Shown one piece after another: positions 9,368 through 18,462 of a stretch of DNA of 64,000 nt. Position numbers and translations under genes: made by a program. The stretch is from CAIXSC01 sp046349915 (GTDB lineage Bacteria > Planctomycetota > Planctomycetia > Pirellulales > Pirellulaceae): positions 310,001 to 374,000 of the forward strand of contig JAXMBL010000008.1 in assembly GCA_046349915.1 (NCBI GenBank), written 5' to 3'. Every line of letters begins with the position of its first letter. Position 1 is the stretch's first letter. The notes beneath the pieces were generated by a model. The model searched no databases. It was not told the origin of the DNA and saw only the letters and a list, made by a program, of their open reading frames with translations.

Positions 9368-11995
9368 GGGGACGGCTGCTGCTGGTCCCGGTGCTGCTGG
9401 TCCCGGTGCTGCTGGTCCCGGTGCTGCTGGTCCCGGTGCTGCTGGTCCCGGTGCTGCTGGTCCCGGCGCTGCTGGTCCCGGCGCTGCTGGTCCCGGCGCT
9501 GCTGGTCCCGGCGCTGCTGGTCCCGGCGCTGCTGGGCCGGGTGCTGCTGCGGGGGCGGGAACGGCTGGGGCGCCTGGTACTGGTGCTGCTACGCCGGGGA
9601 CGGCGGCTCCTGGGGCTGCGGCGCCTGGGGCGGGGATTGTGCCAGGCACTCCACCGGCTGCCATGGCGGCATCACGGTCGGCTTTCGCTTTCGCCAACTG
9701 TTCGGCCTTCATCTGCAACCGCTTCGTCAGCGGCATGGGTTGCCATACGAACTGAATCGTGAACTGATATCGCGGCGCTTCGTACGACTCGGGTTCCTCG
9801 CGGTCCTTCGCCTTGTCCTTGTCCTTGCCCTTCGCTCCGGCCTTGCCGCCTCCTAGGCCACCCCCTCCTAAGCCGCCGCCGCCAAAACCGCTCCCTTTTC
9901 CCGGTCCCATTCCCATGCCCATGCCTGGCGCCATGCCAGCGGCCATCCCCGCCGCACCCGTCCCATCGCCGCTCATCGACGCGTCAAACAACGGGTTGGG
10001 AATGCGATAATTCAAGTCGATCTTGTCGTCCATGATCAACGTCGGGAACAGCACGCCGCGTTCCTGCATCGTGAACGTCACCGGTTCGCCATTCAACAAC
10101 TCGCCCGGCAAAGTAATCTGCAACTTCTCCAAGCTCCGCAGCAACGTGTTCAAGACGTGCGTGCGGCCCGAAGTGCGAGGATCGCCGTTGTAATAATGGT
10201 ATCCCCGTAGCTCGACCACCCAACCTTCTTTCTCGGGACCCTTGAGTTCCGCAGCCGCCGGATCAGTCGCCGCGGTACTGGTCGCGGCCGGGGCGGCCGG
10301 TGGAACTCCCGGCGCCGCTCCAGGCACGGCAGCCGCCGCGTCGGCGCCCGGTTGAGCTGGCGGGGGCGCTTGCCCCTTCTCCAACGCCTCGATATACCGC
10401 TTACCTTCCAGATACTTATCGCGGATCTGCGGAGTGAACCACAGAGTCAAATCCTTGAAATACTCCGACTCGATGAAGTCGACGTGGATTTCCTTACGAG
10501 CGGTAAACGGCACTACCTTCGGGTCGGGCGGCACTCCCGGCTGTACATTCTCGGTGCGCGGCAACGCATACGTCAGCGTCGAGACCAACTCCAGCCACAT
10601 CAAGCGGCGGTCGTTGTTCCCCGCCACCTCGTCGCCCAGCGCCTTGAGCACCTTCAGCTGAGCCACCTTTTCGTCGTCTTTACTCTTGTGGTTCCGACTG
10701 GTCGTGCTGACATTCTCGGCCACCCTGCCCGCTTCCTCCCAAGTCGTCCCTGCCACCGCTCGACTCGGATGCACCGTGTACCACTTGTCGTTCACCAGGA
10801 AGTAGCTGAGCGCCCAGGCCAGCAACAACGCACTGACCCCGGCCAGCGTCCAGGGCTTCTTTTCGCGAATAATGCGTTGAGTCACGATCTCGCGCGGCAT
10901 CAGGTTCGTCGGCACTTTCGCCAACCCGAGCCCTTGCAGGCAGAGACCGTAGCTGACGCCGAACGACAGCTGATTTTCCTTGAAGCTAGGCGACGATTCG
11001 ATGGCCGTCGTATCCAGCCGCTTGAAGCTGGTCAGATCGAACAGGTCGTGTCCCAGGTTCTTCGACAAGTGATGCGTCAAGCCGGTCAGCTTGATCGCAT
11101 TGCCCAGCATCACCAGCTTCGACAATTTGGCTTTGCGGTTGTTATTTTCAAAGTTCATCAACGACCGCTGGATCTCGTTCACCATGTCGTTGAAGATCGG
11201 CCGCATCGCTTGGAAGATCACCTTGGGATCTTCCGCCTGCCGTGCGTTCCGCTTCGTATGTTCGGCCTTCGAGAACGTCAGTTTCAGTTCTCGCACTAAC
11301 TGCTTCGTAAAGTGGCTGCCGCCGACCGGGATGCTACGCAGCCACATGCGGTAGCCGTTGGTGATGACCAAGTCGGTCGTGTCGGTCCCCATCGACAGCA
11401 ACACCAGCGACTCGGGCGGATTCTCCGCGTCGTATTCCTCGGTGGCGTCGTTCAGCAAATCGTGCGTGATGGCGTTGTAGATGGCGACGGGCGCCAACTG
11501 GATGATGTCCAGCTCAATGCCTGCTCGCGTGAACGGCGCCAGCGCCTTGAACACTTGCTCGCGTTTCATCGCGAACAACCCCACTTGGGTCTCCATCAAA
11601 AACCCTTCGACCTCCATGCCGCCCGCCATGCGGTGCCAGTCCCAGACCACTTCTTCCAGCGGGAACGGCACCGTCTGCTTGGCTTCGAATCGCACCAAGT
11701 CGGGCAACTGCTTGATTTGGCAGGGCGGGGGGCCGAAGAAGCGAGTCAACCCGAATTGGCCCGAGACCGACATCGCGATCCGGTCGCCCTTGATTTTGTT
11801 GCGCGACAAAAACGTCGCGAACGCCTCGCGCACCAATTCTTCCGGATCGGCGTCGGGCTGGCTGAGGATCATCGGATATTCGATAAAATCGAACGCCGTC
11901 GCCACCGCGCCGTTGCCTTCGTCGTTCAGTTCGCAGCGCAGCGCCTTCAGGCCGCACTGACCGATATCAATACCCCAGATCCCGCCGCTGGCCAT
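9362..11995 (-). CDS. PilM-type actin-like ATPase fused to a PilN-like membrane domain
   Basis: An 877-residue protein. Residues 1 to about 375 match PilM, the actin-fold ATPase of the type IV pilus inner-membrane complex: GIWGIDIGQCGLKAL at the N-terminus, the FEAKQTVPFPLEEVVWDW block, LVLLSMGTDTTDLVI and VMLGNAIKLTGL. In typical bacteria PilM is soluble and about 350 residues; here a membrane helix follows at about 385-405 (WTLAGVSALLLAWALSYFLV) and then a periplasmic part resembling PilN (LVSTLTYALPR region), so this looks like a PilM-PilN fusion. The C-terminus ends in a Pro-Ala-Pro-Gly tail encoded by a 15-bp tandem array. The start is supported by a GGAGAG ribosome-binding site. It leads a three-gene minus-strand operon. 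Confidence 0.88.
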   Translation of the reverse strand: MASGGIWGIDIGQCGLKALRCELNDEGNGAVATAFDFIEYPMILSQPDADPEELVREAFATFLSRNKIKGDRIAMSVSGQFGLTRFFGPPPCQIKQLPDLVRFEAKQTVPFPLEEVVWDWHRMAGGMEVEGFLMETQVGLFAMKREQVFKALAPFTRAGIELDIIQLAPVAIYNAITHDLLNDATEEYDAENPPESLVLLSMGTDTTDLVITNGYRMWLRSIPVGGSHFTKQLVRELKLTFSKAEHTKRNARQAEDPKVIFQAMRPIFNDMVNEIQRSLMNFENNNRKAKLSKLVMLGNAIKLTGLTHHLSKNLGHDLFDLTSFKRLDTTAIESSPSFKENQLSFGVSYGLCLQGLGLAKVPTNLMPREIVTQRIIREKKPWTLAGVSALLLAWALSYFLVNDKWYTVHPSRAVAGTTWEEAGRVAENVSTTSRNHKSKDDEKVAQLKVLKALGDEVAGNNDRRLMWLELVSTLTYALPRTENVQPGVPPDPKVVPFTARKEIHVDFIESEYFKDLTLWFTPQIRDKYLEGKRYIEALEKGQAPPPAQPGADAAAAVPGAAPGVPPAAPAATSTAATDPAAAELKGPEKEGWVVELRGYHYYNGDPRTSGRTHVLNTLLRSLEKLQITLPGELLNGEPVTFTMQERGVLFPTLIMDDKIDLNYRIPNPLFDASMSGDGTGAAGMAAGMAPGMGMGMGPGKGSGFGGGGLGGGGLGGGKAGAKGKDKDKAKDREEPESYEAPRYQFTIQFVWQPMPLTKRLQMKAEQLAKAKADRDAAMAAGGVPGTIPAPGAAAPGAAVPGVAAPVPGAPAVPAPAAAPGPAAPGPAAPGPAAPGPAAPGPAAPGPAAPGPAAPGPAAPGPAAPGPAAPGPAAAVPE
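9378..9542. repeat. 15-bp coding tandem repeat, 11 units
   Basis: Eleven units of GCTGCTGGTCCCGGY encode the PAAPG tail of the PilM-like protein. The first five units end in T, the next five in C and the last is variant, so the array consists of two internally homogenised halves. This pattern points to recent slippage expansion. Confidence 0.95.
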
Positions 11996-12238
11996 GGATA
12001 CTCTCCGAATTCAAACGGCAGCGAACCGCCAGGTCGACCGACCTCGCGGACCGCGTGAACGAAATGGAATTGGTTTTCCTCAGGAATCGAGGCACGCGAC
12101 AAGTTTCGGGACCAACCCCACCGTCACTATCGTGCACGCTCATCCAAGTTTACTGACCACAACTCGCGATTGTCAACGAAGTTCCCTAGATCCCGCGTCG
12201 TCTCGACGACGGCCTCGCTACCGACTATCGTAACCGTC

Positions 12239-15106
12239 ATGAAATACCAGGAACTCATTATCCTGCTCCCGTGCCATTCGCTGGAGGACTTCCCCACCTA
12301 TCACGAAGGGGAAGACGCCGACAGCTTATTGGCTTCATGGACCGCCCTCTGGCATCCCGCTCTCCTGGCCGCGGCCGGCGCCAAGCCGACGTGGGCTCGA
12401 GTCGATTCGCCCCCGTCGGTCATCGTCGACCGCTTGCTGGTCGTCCCCACCCTCGCCGCCTCGCAACTCCCCACCGGGTTTGCTCAGCGAGCGAAAGAGG
12501 AAGGCGCGACGCTCGTTCGCAAACTCCTCACTGTCCCCGACATCGTGTCCGCCGCCCTGGCGCCGCTGGACGGCGGCGATGGCGGCGTCGACCCCGAACT
12601 GGCGGCCGACTTCCACGCGCTCGGCTACTGCTACCTTCAAGTCCAACTGCTCACGCGGCAAATGCGCTACTCCAGTAATCTGGATGAAGTGCATTTTCAA
12701 AACCAAGTCGTCGCGGGCGCTCGCGCCGCGCTCGCCGCTGACAATTCTACCGCGCGGGAAAAGCTTACCGCATGTTTCGACATGTTGGCCGAAGAACGTA
12801 ATCACTATTACCCGGTCGAAACGTATGTCCTGGATGTGACGCTTGTCGCGGACACGACGATTGGCCCCAGTTTGCGGACCGAGCTCGGTCGCGAGGGGGG
12901 CGCCAACCTGCTGTTGTCGGCCGCAACGCTGCAACGCATGCAATCCCAAGAACCCGACTCGCTGGCCGCCGTGCGCGCCGCGGTCGAAGCGAATCGAGCC
13001 GCCTTGATTGGGGGCGAAGTGGTCGAACGGCGCTGGCCGCTGTTGGGACTGGAATCGCTGACCGCCGAACTGCAACGAGGCGGACTGGTCTACGAATCGC
13101 TGGTTGGTCGACGCCCCGTCGTATTCGGCCGTCGCCGGTTTGGCCTGACCCCTGCCCTGCCGCTGGTCTTGCGTCAATGTGGTTTTCAAGGCGTCCTCCA
13201 TGCCACGTTGGATGATGGCCGCTTCCCGCAAGGTTCGCAGCTCAAAGTTCGCTGGGAGGGCATTGGCGACGCCTCGCTCGACGCCATCGCCCGCGTCCCT
13301 TTAGACGCCGCCAAATCGCAAACGTTCCTTAGTTACGCCATGAAAATGGGAGAATCGATGGACGCCGACCATGTCGCCACGCTCCTGCTGGCGCATTGGC
13401 CGGGGCAAGCCAGCCCATGGCGGGAAGTGTTGCGGCGAGTGGCTCGGTACACGGGGGCGCTCGGCAAGTTCGTCACGATCGACCAATATTTCCGCGAAAC
13501 CGACGCTCCCAGCCAGACCGATCGGTTCGACGCGGGCCAGTACCGCTCCCCCTACCTCAAACAAGCGATCATCCGCAAACAGCTCGACCCGCTGTCCACT
13601 GTCATGCGTTACTGGCAACGCCGTTCGCGCTTGGAGGCGGCCGAGTCGTTGCGGTTGCTGGCGGAGCTGGCGGGCGGCAGCCGCGGGGCCTCGCCCGAGG
13701 ACGCCGACGCTCAATTCCTAGTCGCCGCGGCGGTCGCCATCGACCTGCACGCGGAAGATCCCGAGACCGAGGTCGAGCAGCTCGAACGGTTCGACCGACA
13801 GCTCGACGATGTCGTGCATCGCTCGGCCGAGCGGTTGGCCAACGTGTTGCCGCGAGCCGGCTCGAAGCCGACGCCGGGCCTGTTGTTGATCAATCCCTGC
13901 ACGTTTACTCGGCGAGTGGCCGCGGAGGCGCCTCATCTGCCCAGCTTGCCGGCGGTCGAGAAGCCGGTGCATGCGGTGGACGAAGCTCAAGGTAAGCGAC
14001 ATGTGGCGGCCGATGTGCCGCCGCTGGGTTACACCTGGGTCTCGGCGTCAGGCGCCTCGCCCGCGAAACCTCGCCGGCCCCTGCCGCCGTTGGCCGAAGA
14101 GACGATCTTGCGGAACGAGTACTTCGAGGCGTTGTTGAACCCGACGACGGGCAGTTTGCAGGCGATCCACGAGTATCAGGCGCGGGGGAACCGCATGTCG
14201 CAGCAGTTGGCGCTGCGAGTGCCCGGGGCGACTCAACAAAAGGCGGGCGACGTCTACCGGGACCCGGACGAGACGGCCGTCTATTCGGTGATGGGGGTGG
14301 ACAAGATCGAGGTGACGACGGCCAGCACGGTGCTGGGCGAAATCACGACTCGCGGGCGCCTGATGGACCGCCATGGCAAAACGCAAGCGAACTATACGCA
14401 GACGTTCCGAGTGCGGCGCGGCAGTCGCGTATTGGTGATCGACATCGAGCTGGAGCCGGTGGTGGAACCGCAGGCCGACCCCTGGAATTCGTACTACTGC
14501 TGCCGTTTTGCGTGGAACAACGAGTCGTCCGAGTTGTTCCGGACGTTGCATCAGCAGCGGCAGCCAGTGGCGGGGAAGCAGTTCGAGGCGCCGCATTACG
14601 TCGAGTTGTTGGCGGAGCCGCAGCGGACGACGATCTTCACGGGCGGCTTGCCGTTTCATCGACGAGTGGGCATGCGGATGCTGGACACGCTGTTGGTGGT
14701 GCGAGGAGAACGAGCTCGCCGGTTCCGCGTGGGCATTGGGATCGATGTCACTCATCCGTACCAGGAAGCCGTCTCGTTGCATGCTCCGCAATTGACATTG
14801 CCCGAGACCAATTCCGCCCCGAACCCGGCCTCGTCGTGGCTCTTCCACCTGGACGCGAAAAACGTCACGACGACTCATTGGTCCGCGGTGCGCGAGGGAG
14901 GCAAGCTAGTCGGCTTCCGCACTCGCCTGCTGGAAACCATGGGGCGCAGCGGCCCTGTGAAGTTAAGTGCCTGTCGAGCGTTGACCGGGGCCAGAAAGCT
15001 CGACCTGCAAGGCGAGCCAGTGGAAACGTTAAGCGTGGAGAACGGTCAAGCGATCGTGCAACTAGCCGCCCACGACTGGACCACGGTAGAAGCCAGGTGG
15101 AGTTGA
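12239..15106 (+). CDS. Large glycoside-hydrolase-38-like protein (C-terminal domain)
   Basis: A 955-residue cytoplasmic protein without signal peptide. Its second half has features of the C-terminal beta-sandwich region of family 38 alpha-mannosidases: LLLINPCTFTRRV near residue 545, then ILRNEYFEALLNPTTGSLQAI near 625 and a series of beta-rich segments. The N-terminal part starts with QELIILLPCHSLEDFPTYHEGE and may be a modified (beta/alpha) barrel; I do not see the usual HxDxxW metal site, so catalytic activity is doubtful. The ATG at 12239 is chosen because the 23-residue upstream extension has no domain character. It is divergent from the PilM-like gene across 243 bp. Family call is moderate. 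Confidence 0.7.
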   Translation: MKYQELIILLPCHSLEDFPTYHEGEDADSLLASWTALWHPALLAAAGAKPTWARVDSPPSVIVDRLLVVPTLAASQLPTGFAQRAKEEGATLVRKLLTVPDIVSAALAPLDGGDGGVDPELAADFHALGYCYLQVQLLTRQMRYSSNLDEVHFQNQVVAGARAALAADNSTAREKLTACFDMLAEERNHYYPVETYVLDVTLVADTTIGPSLRTELGREGGANLLLSAATLQRMQSQEPDSLAAVRAAVEANRAALIGGEVVERRWPLLGLESLTAELQRGGLVYESLVGRRPVVFGRRRFGLTPALPLVLRQCGFQGVLHATLDDGRFPQGSQLKVRWEGIGDASLDAIARVPLDAAKSQTFLSYAMKMGESMDADHVATLLLAHWPGQASPWREVLRRVARYTGALGKFVTIDQYFRETDAPSQTDRFDAGQYRSPYLKQAIIRKQLDPLSTVMRYWQRRSRLEAAESLRLLAELAGGSRGASPEDADAQFLVAAAVAIDLHAEDPETEVEQLERFDRQLDDVVHRSAERLANVLPRAGSKPTPGLLLINPCTFTRRVAAEAPHLPSLPAVEKPVHAVDEAQGKRHVAADVPPLGYTWVSASGASPAKPRRPLPPLAEETILRNEYFEALLNPTTGSLQAIHEYQARGNRMSQQLALRVPGATQQKAGDVYRDPDETAVYSVMGVDKIEVTTASTVLGEITTRGRLMDRHGKTQANYTQTFRVRRGSRVLVIDIELEPVVEPQADPWNSYYCCRFAWNNESSELFRTLHQQRQPVAGKQFEAPHYVELLAEPQRTTIFTGGLPFHRRVGMRMLDTLLVVRGERARRFRVGIGIDVTHPYQEAVSLHAPQLTLPETNSAPNPASSWLFHLDAKNVTTTHWSAVREGGKLVGFRTRLLETMGRSGPVKLSACRALTGARKLDLQGEPVETLSVENGQAIVQLAAHDWTTVEARWS

Positions 15107-15155
15107 GGCTGAAGGCTGGAGAGTGGCTAAGAATTCGTCGTCAAAGCAATCTCAC

Positions 15156-15204
15156 ATGACCAATGACCAATGACGAATGACGAATGACCAATGACGAATG
15201 ACCA
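15156..15204. repeat. Heptamer tandem repeat (ATGACSA, 7 units)
   Basis: Seven contiguous 7-bp units, each ATGACCA or ATGACGA, in the 189-bp gap between the GH38-like and SHOCT-like genes. It is the same heptamer family as the array at 9326-9367, on the opposite strand. No gene is visible in the gap. Confidence 0.9.
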
Positions 15205-15295
15205 CCATGCTCGACGAACGGATCGGCATTCCGTAGGATGACGCGGCGTTGAGTGGAGCGATTCGACCAGAGAACCAATCAAGGAGTGACAGGCG

Positions 15296-15568
15296 ATGAA
15301 GAAGGAAGAGATTCTGGCGAAGTTGGCGGCGAAGGAGATTTCGATCGAGGAAGCGACGAAGATGCTGGAAGACGCGGAGAAGACGCCGCGCGGCACGCTG
15401 TATTGCAAGGTGAGCGAGAAGGGGGCGGTCAGCGTCTACGGTTTGCAACGCATGCCGGTCACGCTGTACTTGGAACAGTGGGAGCGTCTGATCGGCTTCG
15501 CGCCCGAGATTGCCCAGTTCATCAAGGACAACGAGTCCAAACTGAAGCGAAAGGGGCAGACGATGTAG
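15296..15568 (+). CDS. 90-aa SHOCT-like hypothetical protein
   Basis: A small soluble protein beginning KKEEILAKLAAKEISIEEA, an amphipathic helix-turn-helix motif like SHOCT domains, followed by a short beta-rich central segment (GTLYCKVSEKGAVSVYGL) and a helical C-terminus rich in Lys. An AAGGAG ribosome-binding site lies about 10 bases upstream of the ATG. Similar small proteins are found in planctomycetes, but no function is known to me. It converges on the pseudokinase-WD40 gene with only 29 bp between stops. Confidence 0.8.
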   Translation: MKKEEILAKLAAKEISIEEATKMLEDAEKTPRGTLYCKVSEKGAVSVYGLQRMPVTLYLEQWERLIGFAPEIAQFIKDNESKLKRKGQTM

Positions 15569-15597
15569 GGATGAAGGCGTGTTCCAGTTCTAACTCC

Positions 15598-18462
15598 TTA
15601 GAACGGATCAGCTCTCCACATTCGCACTCGTCCATCGCGTCCTCCGGCGGCTACGCTCAGGCCATCGGGCGAGAAATCTACTGTGAATAGCGAGTAGTCG
15701 CTCGCGATTCCTGTGGGCGTCCTGGGGCGAATGTCGAGTTTCAGGGTCTCGCGGCCATCTTCTGTGTCCCAGAGTCGAACGGTTCCGTCCGCGCCGCCGG
15801 ACGCTAGGCGACGCCCGCAAGGTGAAAACGCCACCGCGTACACGGGTCCAAGGTGTCCCACGCATTCGCGTGGCGAGCTTGAAGGATCAAGGGACCACAT
15901 TTTGCATTTCCCATCCTCACCGGCCGACGCCACTCGATTGCCTTGGAACGAAAACGCGATTCGCCACACGGGGCCGTGATGTTTGCCTAACACGCGAGCG
16001 GGACTCGACGAACCAATTTCTCGCACCTTGATGTCGCCTTCATCGCCAGCCGTGGCCAGCAGTCGTCCATCACGACTCGCAGTCAGGCACCGGATTGGCC
16101 CCTGATGACACGGCTCGATATGCATCCGTCGACCATTCACAAGATCCCATACTTCAACCTGGCCTTTCGTATTTCCCGTGGCGGCAGTCGACTCCGGCAG
16201 CAACAACGTTGCACTGGTCAATTCGTGATTGGGTGTAAGTCGAAGCGAGCAAGTGGGCCTGCGATGGCGAGAGAATCGCTGCAACAATCCATTCCTTCCG
16301 ACCGAGACCAGTTGATCATTTCGTAGCGGCAACGCGGCAATCGATTCGCTTGGCTCGGCGCCTTGAATGCCCCACCTTGTCTCTAATCGCGTGTCCCACT
16401 CGTGTATCACTCCTCGAGAATCCACGGAGACGAGTGTCGATTTGTGTTCAAGGAATCGCACGGCGATGACAGAATCGGAGTGGCTCAGTTCCGGCGGGCT
16501 AATGATCGAGAAACTCAAGTCGAGTTGCAGAGGCCAGTCGAGTGTCATGGCCGCTTGGGTTGACGCTCCCCCGAGTCGTCGAGGCGTTTCTTCAAACTTT
16601 TTCGTTGAAGGTAAATTCGCTAATCGCTCACCTGTCTCCCAACGCCAAACGCCCAACGTTCCGTCGGACCATACGGTCGCGAGAATGCGGTTGTCAGACG
16701 CAATACTCAATGCCGCCAAGGAGAGTTCGTTATCGACGATTCTTCCCAACTCTTCCCCGCGACTGACGTCGATGAATCGCACCCCGGAACGCGCATCCGC
16801 AACGGCGATTACGCGAGGATTCACGACGATCGCGGCGTGGGCGCCATCCGGCGAGCGATAAACAAGGGTGTTTGGTAGCGAGGCGGGATGCGATAGTTGT
16901 TTTTCCACTCGTGGCCACATCGAGCAATCGAGCCAGGGCGGGGTTGTTTGTTGCCAGCGGGGTTGCAGCAAGGTCCCCATCGCAAACTCCCAGCTTTGTT
17001 CGATTTCCGCGTCCGACCGCTTTGCTCGCTCGATCGCTGGGAGTTGCTCGTCGACCGACGAATCGATGGGGCTCGTCGCGTCTCGCGTCCAAGTTGCCAC
17101 GCCACGCCGGGGAAGTATCGTCCACGTACGAAACTCGCAGATCGCTCGACCTGCCAGCGGGCGGGGGGCCGCGGGCGTTGTCGAATCACTCGCGAGAGAC
17201 GAGGAAACGGCCGCAAGTGATTCCGACGGAGCTTTTTCCGCGGTCAGGATGGATTGGATCAGTGCGTCGCGGCTGCGAGTATGGTAGCCCATCTCCCAAG
17301 TTGGGCTCCACTTCCCGTCACGCTCGAACTCTGACGAGTTGCTTCCCGTGACTACGGGCGACGCTGGCTGGCGAATGTTGTTGGGAGCGTTTGCAGTAAC
17401 GAGACTGCTTGCAGGTTGATAACGAAACGCCTGGGACAACAGCCACGGACTCATGCTCGCAATCATCGCCAATGCAAGAGCGTAGGCGGTCCAATGCAGC
17501 AGACGTTGGCACCGCCGCCATAGCTGTGCGAGTCGCTCGGAGGAAGTTGGTTCCGCTTGCGCTTCACGCACTCGACACTTGACCGCCGCGGAGCGTAAGC
17601 CGCGAGCTAGCGACTCCAACGAACCGTATCGCACCGACGATTCGCGGCTGAGGCAACGCACGAGCACTCGTTCGAGTTCCTCGGGGACGAGTCGACGACG
17701 CTGGCGTCGATTGATCCACTCCAAGGAACGATAAAACTCGCTGGTGGACCACGGCGTCCAGCGGTATCGACCGGCGCCGGTGGCGAACAGCAGGAACGCT
17801 CCCACCTTTTCCATCAGCGGCGTCACTCCCTTCGTCGCTCGTCGGCGTCGTCTCGGTCGCTTCAGCCATCGCCAGCGGGGCGGCGCCTGCGGTCCAAGTT
17901 CCTTCTGCAGCACGGCCGCACGCGAATAGGTGATGAAGGCCGTGTCGAGCAGCAAGGTTCGCAGGATGGGCGTCGGACGCAGACGAGTGGGTTGAGCGAT
18001 CACGGCCACGGTGTCGGGCGATAGGCGACGAGGAGTTACGCCCTGGTGATGAGCATGCAGGACTCCGCGGCAAATTCCCAACGCCACCTCCGCCGCGTCG
18101 CTCGCTCGCAGTCGCCCGCCCGCCCCGACTCGCTCGGCCAATGACTCGCCTTCGAGATGCGGCAGCACGCAGTACGTCGCCTCGTCGCTCGCCACCACCT
18201 CGTGGATCGGCAGGATGTTGGGATCTTCCAGCCGAGCATACACTTGCCAAGCTCGCAGTAGTCGCTCGCGAACCGGTTGCCCCACACCCCACTCCGGACG
18301 CACTCGCCGAATCGTCACGTACCGCCCCGTGGCATCGTCGTACGCCAGATAGACGGTCGTCAGTTCATCCTCGGACAACGCCTCCAACAGTGCGTACTCG
18401 CCCAGCGAGCCAATCGGCTCGATCAGCTGCTCCACGGTTTTTTCGTCCGCGTCGTCCGACAT
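15598..18462 (-). CDS. Pseudokinase-WD40 membrane protein
   Basis: A 954-residue protein with three parts. Residues 20-290 have a Ser/Thr protein kinase fold, but key residues are lost: the beta-3 lysine is Arg52 (VTIRRV), the HRDLKPxN catalytic loop reads PRRLSPDT (144-151) and DFG reads DTA (173-175). A membrane helix follows at about 321-343 (HWTAYALALAMIASMSPWLL). The C-terminal 420 residues contain WD40 repeats, with WSDGTLGVWRWETGE, GTVRLWDTEDG and DGRVRMWRAD blades clearly visible. Kinase-WD40 fusions are common in planctomycetes, usually with an active kinase. Here catalysis is unlikely, and a scaffold or sensor role is inferred. It is divergent from the ompH-like gene. Confidence 0.88.
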   Translation of the reverse strand: MSDDADEKTVEQLIEPIGSLGEYALLEALSEDELTTVYLAYDDATGRYVTIRRVRPEWGVGQPVRERLLRAWQVYARLEDPNILPIHEVVASDEATYCVLPHLEGESLAERVGAGGRLRASDAAEVALGICRGVLHAHHQGVTPRRLSPDTVAVIAQPTRLRPTPILRTLLLDTAFITYSRAAVLQKELGPQAPPRWRWLKRPRRRRRATKGVTPLMEKVGAFLLFATGAGRYRWTPWSTSEFYRSLEWINRRQRRRLVPEELERVLVRCLSRESSVRYGSLESLARGLRSAAVKCRVREAQAEPTSSERLAQLWRRCQRLLHWTAYALALAMIASMSPWLLSQAFRYQPASSLVTANAPNNIRQPASPVVTGSNSSEFERDGKWSPTWEMGYHTRSRDALIQSILTAEKAPSESLAAVSSSLASDSTTPAAPRPLAGRAICEFRTWTILPRRGVATWTRDATSPIDSSVDEQLPAIERAKRSDAEIEQSWEFAMGTLLQPRWQQTTPPWLDCSMWPRVEKQLSHPASLPNTLVYRSPDGAHAAIVVNPRVIAVADARSGVRFIDVSRGEELGRIVDNELSLAALSIASDNRILATVWSDGTLGVWRWETGERLANLPSTKKFEETPRRLGGASTQAAMTLDWPLQLDLSFSIISPPELSHSDSVIAVRFLEHKSTLVSVDSRGVIHEWDTRLETRWGIQGAEPSESIAALPLRNDQLVSVGRNGLLQRFSRHRRPTCSLRLTPNHELTSATLLLPESTAATGNTKGQVEVWDLVNGRRMHIEPCHQGPIRCLTASRDGRLLATAGDEGDIKVREIGSSSPARVLGKHHGPVWRIAFSFQGNRVASAGEDGKCKMWSLDPSSSPRECVGHLGPVYAVAFSPCGRRLASGGADGTVRLWDTEDGRETLKLDIRPRTPTGIASDYSLFTVDFSPDGLSVAAGGRDGRVRMWRADPF

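Noticed and set aside
9378..9542. Regular repeats considered as a CRISPR array
   Set aside because: The units are contiguous 15-bp coding repeats without spacers; the same holds for 60795-60965 and for the heptamer arrays.
10352..11299. 315-codon plus-strand frame inside the pilM-like gene
   Set aside because: Antisense shadow of a firmly identified PilM-like gene; the translation has no recognisable features.
12239..15106. Call as an active alpha-mannosidase
   Set aside because: Only the C-terminal beta-sandwich features are visible; the catalytic metal motif of GH38 is not seen.
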